This document shows positions 56,734-64,000 of a stretch of DNA of 64,000 bases, one piece after another. Origin of the DNA: Lathyrus oleraceus (taxonomy: Eukaryota > Streptophyta > Magnoliopsida > Fabales > Fabaceae); contig NC_066584.1 of the NCBI RefSeq assembly GCF_024323335.1, positions 233,756,994 to 233,820,993 on the forward strand. The letters are read 5' to 3'. The translations under genes and the position numbers were made by a program. Under the pieces are notes generated by a model. That model made no database searches. It was given only the letters and a program-made list of their open reading frames with translations, and was not told the origin of the DNA. Positions within the stretch are counted from its first letter, which is position 1; each line of letters begins with the position of its first letter.

Positions 56734-56737
56734 TTAG

Positions 56738-56749
56738 TGATATCAGAGC
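56738..56749 (+). other. Tekay primer-binding site (initiator tRNA-Met)
   Basis: TGATATCAGAGC, one G-to-A change from the canonical TGGTATCAGAGC. Confidence 0.85.
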
Positions 56750-56879
56750 ACGGTCGGTCATTCGTCCAGGTTATGAATTTTTTTGATTCCGTTGTATCTG
56801 ATTTGTGTGTATGACACCGTCGATACGATTTATTTAACAATCCTTGTTGTTGTGGTTGTTTGGTTGGTGTAGAAGGAAG

Positions 56880-59800
56880 ATGGTTACTGGAAGGAATGAT
56901 GATGCGCTTGCGGAGGCATTGACCCTGTTGGCCGGTGCCATTCCACAAATGAATGCTGGTGATCGGGAGCGTGATGTTGATGAATTTCGTGTTTTGGGGA
57001 AGTTCTAGAGAAACAATCCGCCAACTTTTGAAGGAGCTCATGAACCTGACAAAGCTCAAGAGTGGTTGAAGGCGATTGAGAAAATATTTCGAGTTATGAA
57101 CTGTTCAGATGCACAGAAGGTGCAGTTTGGCACTCATATGCTTGAGAAAGAAGTTAAGGATTGGTGGCACAACACTATTCAGAGATTTGATAAGGATGAC
57201 ATTGAAGTGACTTGGGCACTTTTCCGTGATGCTTTTCTGGAGAAGTATTTTCCAGAAGCTGTTCGTGGAAAGGAGGAAATTGAATTCCTTAAGTTGAAGC
57301 AAGGTAATGGTATCGTAGCTGAGTATGCTACAAAGTTTGAGGAGTTGATCAAATTTTGTCCCCATTACAATACTTCTAATACTGAGAGATCCAAGTGTCT
57401 TAAGTTTGTGAATGGCTTGAGACCTGATATCAAGAAGGCACTGGGTTACCAACAGATTACGAGATTTTCTGAGTTGGTTAACAAGAGTAGGATTTATGAT
57501 GAGGATAGTCGTGAGAGTGTTGCTCATTACAAGTCCTTGCATGATAAGAAAGGAAAAGGGCAATTCCGAGGGAAGTCGTATGATTGTAAGAAGAAAGCGG
57601 GTAATGGCAAGAAGCCAAGTGGGGGAGGATCTCACACTCCTGTCAAGTGATTCAGATGTGATGTTAAGGGATATCATGCTCCCGAGTGTCCTAAGGGAGA
57701 TGTGACTTGTTTCAAGTGTGGCAAGCAAGGTCACAAATCTTTTGATTACATAGTTGGTTCGAATGTGACTTGCAACAACTGTGGTGAGCAAGGGTACATT
57801 AGTACCAAGTGTAACAAGCCGAAGAAGGAGCAAGCCAAAGGGAAATTGTTTGCATTGTCCGATGTTGATACTTCTGTTGAGGAGAGATTGATTCGAGGTA
57901 CGTGCTTTATTAATAATATGCCTTTGATTGTTATTATTGATACCGGTGCGACGCATTCTTTTATTTCTTTGGATTGTGCTAAGAGATTGAATCTTGAATT
58001 ATCTGTTATGCGTGGAAGCATGGTTATTGATACTCTGGCTATGGGTTCAGTGACTACTTTATATGTTTGTTTGAAATGTCCGTTGAATATTTGTGATAAA
58101 GATTTTGAAGTTGATTTAGTGTGTCTTCCATTGAGTCAACTTGATGTTATTTTGGGAATGGACTGGTTGAGGGCCAACCATGTCTATATCAATTGTTTTG
58201 CGAAAGCTGTTCTTTTTCTTGAGCCAGAGAAGGAAGGTGATTTATTCTTGTCTACTCAACAAGTGAATGAATCTATGTGAGATGGCGCTAAAGTGTTTAT
58301 GTTGGTGGCAAGTTTGAAGCTTAGTGAAAATGGAACAATGGGTGAATTTCCAGTTGTTCGTGATTTTCCTGAAGTGTTTCCTAATGAGGTTAGCGATTTA
58401 CTGCCTGAACATGAAGTTGAGTTCACGATTGATTTGATTCCTGGTACTAGTCTGATATCAATGGCTCCGTATCGGATGTCACCATCTGAGTTGAAAGAGT
58501 TGAAGAGTCAACTAGAGGATTTGCTTGATAAGAGGTTTATTTGTCAGAGTGTGTCACCGTGGGGTGCACATGTCTTGTTAGTTAAGAAGAAAGAAGGTAT
58601 TATGAGGTTGTGTGTAGATTACAGACAACTGAATAAGGTTACTATCAAGAATAAGTATCTGCTTCCAAGGATTGATGATTTAATGGATCAGTTGGTTGGT
58701 GCTTGTGTGGTTAGAAAGATTGATTTGAGGTCTGGGTATCACCAGATCCGTGTGAAAGCTGAAGATATTCAGAAGACTACTTTTAGAACAAGGTATGGAC
58801 ACTATGAGTATTCAATGATGCCTTTCAGTGTGTTTATGGAGTACATGAATCAGATTTTTCATAAATATCTCGATAAGTTTGTTGTTGTGTTTATCGATGA
58901 TATTTTGATCTATTCGAAGAGTGAAGAGGATCATGTTGAGCATTTGAGGATTGTTTTATCTGTATTGAAAGAGAAGCAGTTGTTTGCTAAACTTTCGAAG
59001 AGCGAGTTTTGGTTGAAGGAAGTGAGTTTCCTTGCCCATGTGATCTCTAGTGGTGGTATTTTGGTTGATCCTTCTAAGATTGAGGCTATATCTCAATGGG
59101 AAGCGCCGAAATCTATGTCTGAGATTCGTAGTTTTCTTAGTTTGGCAAGTTATTATCTAAAGTTTATTGAAGGCTTTTCTAAGTTATCTTTGTCGTTAAC
59201 GCAATTGACTAGGAAAGTGCATGAGAGGAATTATCCGACTCATGATTTGGAATTAGCTGCTGTTGTGTTTCTTTTGAAGATTTGGTGACATTATTTATTT
59301 GGGTCGAGATTCAATGTATTTAGTGATCACAAGAGTTTGAAGTATTTGTTCGATCAGAAAGAGTTGAATATGGGGCAAAGGAGATGGTTGGAATTCTTGA
59401 AGGATTATGATTTTGGTTTGAATTACCATCCTGGCAAAGCGAATGTTGTAGTCGACGCTTTGAGTAGGAAATCTTTGCATATGTCGGTGTTGATGGTGCG
59501 AGAATTGGATTTGCTTGAACAATTTCGAGATATGAGTTTGGTTTGTGAATAGACTTCTTTTAGAGTGAAGCTTGGTATGTTTAAGCTTACTAGTGGAATT
59601 TTGGATGAGATTCGAGAAGGTTAGAAATCTGATTTGGTTTTGGTAGATCGATTGACATTGATCAATCAAGGTAAAGATGGTGATTTTCAGATTTATGAGA
59701 ATTGTATCATGAGGTGTCATGATAGAGTTTATGTTCCCGATGTTTCGGATTTGAGAAAAGGGTTCTTGATGAAGGACATCATAGTGGTTTGAGTATTCAT

Positions 59801-61024
59801 CCTGGTGCTACTAAGATGTATCAAGATTTGAGGAAATTGTTTTGGTGGCCTGGTATGAAGAAAGAGATTGTGGAATTTGTGTATTCGTGTTTGATTTGTC
59901 AGAAATCGAAGATTGAGCATCAGAAGTCGTCTAGTTTGTTACAACTGTTATCTATTCCTGAATGGAAATGGGATAGTATTTCTATGGATTTTGTTTCTGG
60001 TTTACCTAGGACTCCGAGTAATTGTGAAGCTATTTGGGTTATTGTGGACAGGTTAACAAAATCTGCTCACTTTATTCCGATTAGAATGGATTATCCGATG
60101 GAGAGGCTTGCAAAGCAGTATATTGAGAAAATTGTCAGTTTGCATGGTATTTCGTCTAGCATTGTGTCATATAGGGATGTGAGGTTTACTTTGAGATTTT
60201 GGGAAGGTTTGTAACGTGCTTTAGGTAAAAAGTTGTGTTTGAGTTCTGCTTATCATCCGCAGACAGATGTTCAGACTGAGAGGATGATTCAGTCGCTTGA
60301 GGATCTTTTGAGAGCTTATGTTTTGGAACAGGGAGGTGCTTGGGATAGTTATTTGCCTTTGATTGAGTTTACCTACAACAATAGTTTTCATTCGAGTATT
60401 GATATGGCTCCGTTTGAAGCTTTGTATGGTAGAAGGTGTAGGGCGCCTTTGTGTTGGAACGAATCTGGAGAGAGTGTTGTGGTTGGACCTGAATTAGTTC
60501 AACAAACTACTGATAAGATTAAAATGATCAGAGAGAAGATGAAGGTTTCTCAGAGTCGTCAGAAGAGTTACCATAACAAGAGAAGGAAAGCGCTTGAGTT
60601 TGAGGTAGATGATCATGTGTTTTTAAGAGTTACTCCGATAACGGGTGTTGGTAGAGCATTGAAGTCACGTAAGTTGACGCCGCATTTTATTGGTCCGTAT
60701 CAGATTTCCGAGAAAGTAGGTGATGTGGCTTATCGAATTACGCTGCCGCCGTCACTTTCTAATCTCCATGTTGTGTTTCACGTGCCTCAATTGAGGAGAT
60801 ACATTGCGGATCCTTCGCATATTGCCCAATTAGATGATGTTGAGGTTAGAGATAATTTGACCGTGGAGACATTACCTATGTGGATAGAAGATAGAGAGGT
60901 GAAACAACTTCGTGATAAAGAGATCGCTTTGGTGAAAGTCGTTTGGGGATGACCGGCTGGTGGAAATGTGACGTGGGAGCTTGCGAGTCAGATGAGGGAT
61001 TCATATCCCGAGTTGTTTGCTTGA
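56880..61024 (+). pseudogene. Tekay gag-pol with about eight nonsense codons, one frameshift and an RNase H deletion
   Basis: ATG at 56880. Stops in frame: 57006 TAG, 57648 TGA, 58278 TGA, 59286 TGA, 59550 TAG, about 59622 TAG. After a one-base frame change near 59760 come 60212 TAA and 60950 TGA; the natural stop is at 61022. Gag capsid is about 57010-57480. The two zinc knuckles (57702-57815) are damaged: one lacks its last Cys (FDYI), the other has Tyr for His (GEQGYIS). Protease IIDTGATHSF is intact (about 57930). RT about 58400-59100 has FIDDILIYS (about 58890). Sequence passes from LTQLTRK to [13 protein letters not shown] at about 59215, removing the first part of RNase H including its first catalytic Asp. 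Integrase: HPGATK, C-x2-C, MDFVSGLP; the second catalytic Asp is Tyr (VSYRDVRF). The chromodomain (about 60890-61024), which reads histone marks to guide integration, has a TGA in place of a Trp. Confidence 0.92.
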
Positions 61025-61051
61025 GGTAATTTTCGAGGGTGAAAATATTTC

Positions 61052-61065
61052 AAGTGGGGGAGAGT
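61052..61065 (+). other. Tekay polypurine tract
   Basis: AAGTGGGGGAGAGT directly before the LTR start TGTAACACCCCG. Confidence 0.88.
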
Positions 61066-61638
61066 TGTAACACCCCGATTTAATTTCCGTATTTATTTAT
61101 TATGCGTTTATTTTAATTAATCATTATTTGGTGTGATAATTAATTAAATATGTGTTCTGGTGATTATTTGAATTATTTGAATATATGTGTTATTTGAATA
61201 ATTGATTTTTATGAGTAGAAATAGCAATTGTCTAGTAATGGGCCTAATTAATTAGAAGGGTGGATAAGTGGGTTAAGCCCATTATGAGTTAAAAAGATAG
61301 TAAGGGTTTTAGAGATTAGAGTTAGTTTTGTAAAACAAGAGAAGAAGAGAGAAGAGAAGAAAAAGAAGAGAAAGAGGAGAAGAGGAAACTAGAAGAAGAA
61401 AGACCTAGAGATTTCATATATACTAAGGTAAGGGTGAGATTTCAAGTGGTAATGGATAAACATAATGTATGTTTTAATCCATTCATGAAATTCAATATAT
61501 GTGGGTTAGATATCATGAACTTAGGATTTGAGGATTTTGATTTTTGAGAAACCCTAACATGTGTTTATGTTTTAATCCATGAAATTGATGTTTATGTTAT
61601 GCTATGATGTTTCTATATTGAATTTCATGAATGAGTAT
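61066..61638 (+). repeat. Tekay 3' LTR, first 573 bp
   Basis: Starts TGTAACACCCCGATTT, contains a purine-rich GAAGAAGAGAGAAG tract (about 61340-61400) and is cut at 61638 by the Ogre4 LTR. The five bases before the junction are AGTAT; the matching target duplication would lie beyond the window. Confidence 0.82.
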
Positions 61639-64000
61639 TGTAACACCTCAAAATTTGCCCTCCTCTCTTGGGACTAGCTTAACATATTGCATATCATTTT
61701 TAGGTCATTAGGCATTGCATATTGCATATCAGGTGGAAACATTGTGCAAGTCACCCTCATAAGTCTTGATCAGGAGATAAAGAGGTCAAGGTGCAAGCTA
61801 GGGTTTCATTGAATGGATCACTAATCATCTGAGGATGTGGGGGTCTAAGTTAGGGTTTCTTGATTCTCAAGGAGATTGAGCTTCATCTTGGTGGAAATAA
61901 TATATCATCATCATCATGGTCTTGATTTCATCAAATGCTTGATCAATACCTTGAGATTAGGGTTTTGACCACTAGTCAACCCTAATCATCTGCATTGGGC
62001 CAATCAGGGCTTGGCAAGGAGATGGGGTCTACAATGGATATGGGGATCATCATATGATTATATTGAGCTTATGGAGGCTAGGGTTTCATCCTTGAGCCAT
62101 TTCATCAAGAGTTTGAGGCTTAACTTGATCAGTGCATGGCCAAATTCATCTATCAATCAGAAAAGTCAATTGTGGTCAACTGTGCCTGATTTTATGGATT
62201 GGAAGGTGGGAGGTGGTTTGAAAGGCTTCATTCATGTCCATATAAGTCTCATTTGACATATCAAACATCAAGAATGAAGAAAATAAGGTCAGACAAAAAG
62301 TTTCCAAAAATAGCAGGTGACCTGTAATTTCAACTGCCCAAAATGGAAAGTTTTTCACCTCAAAACTACTTCATCATAAAAGCTTCAAATGGATTTTTGT
62401 CCAACATGAAAGTTGAAGATCTTGTTCTCACCTTTCCAAAAAGTCCAAGAACATGAAATTCTCATGTGTGGTTGGCAAGATATGGTCCAATCATTTTCAG
62501 AAAATGCCTAAATTCAAAGTGGCATAACTTTCACATGGAATGGCCAAATTGGGTGATTTTTCTTTGAGCAAACCACATTTTACATGTACTTTCATGATGT
62601 ATCATCACATTTCATCAAAAATCATCATGGCAAAAGGTCATTTTTCAAGTGATCACTTTGAAAATTGGTGGGAAAATAGGTGATTTTGTGAAATACATGG
62701 TTTTTGCATACCAAGCCTATTCCAACACATCGCAAACATCATTTTGGACTTGCTTGAACTGTAATTGCACTGTTACATTGACTGGTTTGCAAAAGGCCAT
62801 TTTGGACATTTCACATGAAAATTACATTTCACTAATTCACTTCATTTTGCTAATTGTGATTAGTAAATGGATTAAGGCTTGGTATAAAGTGTTAATTATA
62901 ATAGAAAATCATAATCACACTTCACATTTTCAGATCTAACAAACTTTCCCTCCAATTCTCTCCAATTTTCTCCAATTTTTTCCACACTTTTTCATCATTT
63001 CTCATTGAATTCTTCATCAATTGCACTGGTTCTTGTTGGATCCATCTTCTACTTGTATCATTGAGGAACTGTTTCACAAGATCAAGGCCATAGCATTGCA
63101 TAATCGTGATTGTTGAAAGCTCACACATCCATGGCATTTTGTTGATTCTTCAAACTGGAGCATGCTGGAGCTGAACTACTTGTTGCAATCACTTTCCTAT
63201 GCCTAAAGCATCATCTGTTTTCACGTTTCACATCAAAACAAGGCCAAATCACGAGCTGCTTCATCCATAAAATAAAAATTCGATCTCAACCATTGCCTGA
63301 ATTGTGATGTGGTTATGATAGATCTTTGATCATAGAATGCAATGTAACTTGTGGTTTTGAATTTGGTTGAGTATCGAGTGAGAAATCTTGAATTTAAGTT
63401 TGATGCTCAAATATTCTTTTGCTCGATCCGTGAAGCATGAGTAGAATTAGGAGAAATTAAGTTCATATCCATGATCTAGGTTGAAAGACGAACACATTGA
63501 TGTATGGCATGATCATTTTGGTTGAAATTCGTCCATGTGCATTTTCTGGAATTGTTGTTGTTGTTCTTGATGAAGAACACGCTCCAGGAGCGTCTTGATC
63601 CGTTTTGGCTTGGCTGTGTTTCGAATTCATGTTTCCCGCTTCCTTCAGCCAATAGCATAGCGCCACTACATTTATTTAAACGGCGCGTTTTGGCTTCGTG
63701 GCTCAGGAATTACAAAATTGCCATTATTCAATTTTAAATCATTTCATTTCATTTTCTTTTTCATGTTTTATTTCATTTTGATCAATGATCTTCAAAAATT
63801 CATAAGTTCTTCATTTCTTGTCCAAATTTGATGAGACTTTTTGCATTATTCTCCTTGTGATGTGTAGTTTTTAATGGTGATTTTTAATATTTTTGTGCAC
63901 ATGTGGATTTTAAAAATGCTTAGGGATTGTTTGGATGTGTGCCATGTGTATATGCTTTGCCATTTCACTCATAAAATGATGATGCTTCCATAGAAATGTT
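61639..64000 (+). repeat. Ogre4 LTR, running off the right edge
   Basis: Begins TGTAACACCTCAAAATTTGCCC, close to the Ogre1 LTR start in element orientation (TGTAGCACCTCAAATTTGCACC). Shared blocks at lower identity include the GCTTCAAATGGATTTTTGTCC / AACATGAAAGTTGAAGATCTTG stretch (62385-62430) and the GGCAAGATATGG...CATTTTCA stretch (62473-62502), which appear reversed in Ogre1 at about 21010-21125. It is in plus orientation, opposite to Ogre1. Open frames inside (62649-62939 and others) have no domain. Only 2.36 kb is visible; whether this is a full element or a solo LTR cannot be told. Confidence 0.82.

Larger units (their letters stand above)
55716..61638 (+). mobile_element. Tekay-type chromovirus (Ty3/gypsy), 5' LTR truncated, 3' LTR cut by Ogre4
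   Basis: Partial 5' LTR, PBS, gag-pol with a C-terminal chromodomain, PPT and the first 573 bp of the 3' LTR. LTR termini are TGTAACACCCC (61066) and GGGGGTGTTACA (56733). The chromodomain, Met-tRNA PBS and RT text place it in the Tekay/Del group, of which Peabody is a pea member. Confidence 0.88.

Noticed and set aside
57105..57956. 283-codon minus-strand open frame opposite Tekay gag
   Set aside because: Shadow of the coding strand: the plus-strand gag has clear capsid and zinc-knuckle motifs, while this frame has none.

Overview
The window is a piece of a repeat-dense plant nuclear genome, most likely a legume of the tribe Fabeae (Pisum, Vicia, Lathyrus or Lens). The evidence is a pentatricopeptide-repeat gene, plant LTR-retrotransposon lineages throughout, and several Ogre-type Ty3/gypsy elements with LTRs of 4-6 kb, which are typical of that tribe. 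There is no bacterial gene content, operon, CRISPR array or rRNA. The species call is inference.

Layout. Positions 1-5759 are the only host-like, low-copy part: an orphan Aux/IAA-like exon (1210-1350, minus), an intronless PPR gene interrupted by one in-frame stop (1941-3314, minus), a 150-bp inverted-repeat element (3934-4083), and a decayed prolyl-tRNA synthetase fragment (5286-5559, minus). From 5760 to the right edge the DNA is nested and truncated transposable elements. A SIRE-like copia (Copia1, from 5760) is cut in its gag by an Athila-type gypsy (from 7866). The Athila is cut in its ORF3 by a 19.5-kb minus-strand Ogre (Ogre1, 16083-35613) with a perfect CATAG target duplication. After an 18-bp Athila scrap comes the RNase H-integrase part of a second, plus-strand Ogre (Ogre2), then its tandem-repeat-bearing 3' UTR and its 3' LTR. 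That LTR is split by a second copia (Copia2, 43499-48626). Next are a minus-strand Ogre3 gag-pro remnant holding a GC-rich hAT MITE, a SIRE-like Copia3, a Tekay-type chromovirus, and the start of another Ogre LTR (Ogre4) that leaves the window at 64000.

No element is intact and autonomous. Athila, Copia2, Copia3 and Tekay carry nonsense codons, many of them explained by C-to-T change at Gln or Arg codons. Ogre1 is different: its two 5.7-kb LTRs look almost identical (about seven differences seen), so it inserted recently, yet its interior keeps only scraps of gag and pol. It must have moved with proteins supplied in trans. Its 3' UTR carries two tandem arrays (214-bp and about 144-bp units), both with higher-order structure, while Ogre2 carries a third, unrelated array. 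This fits the known ability of Ogre 3' UTRs to generate satellite repeats.

The structures most worth a second look are the Ogre1 arrays, a set of paired 14-bp palindromes at an exact 21-bp spacing in the Copia2 leader (45360-45616), a recurring CTCGCTAGGCGAG module in the Athila LTR and again before its ORF3, and the single-stop PPR gene.
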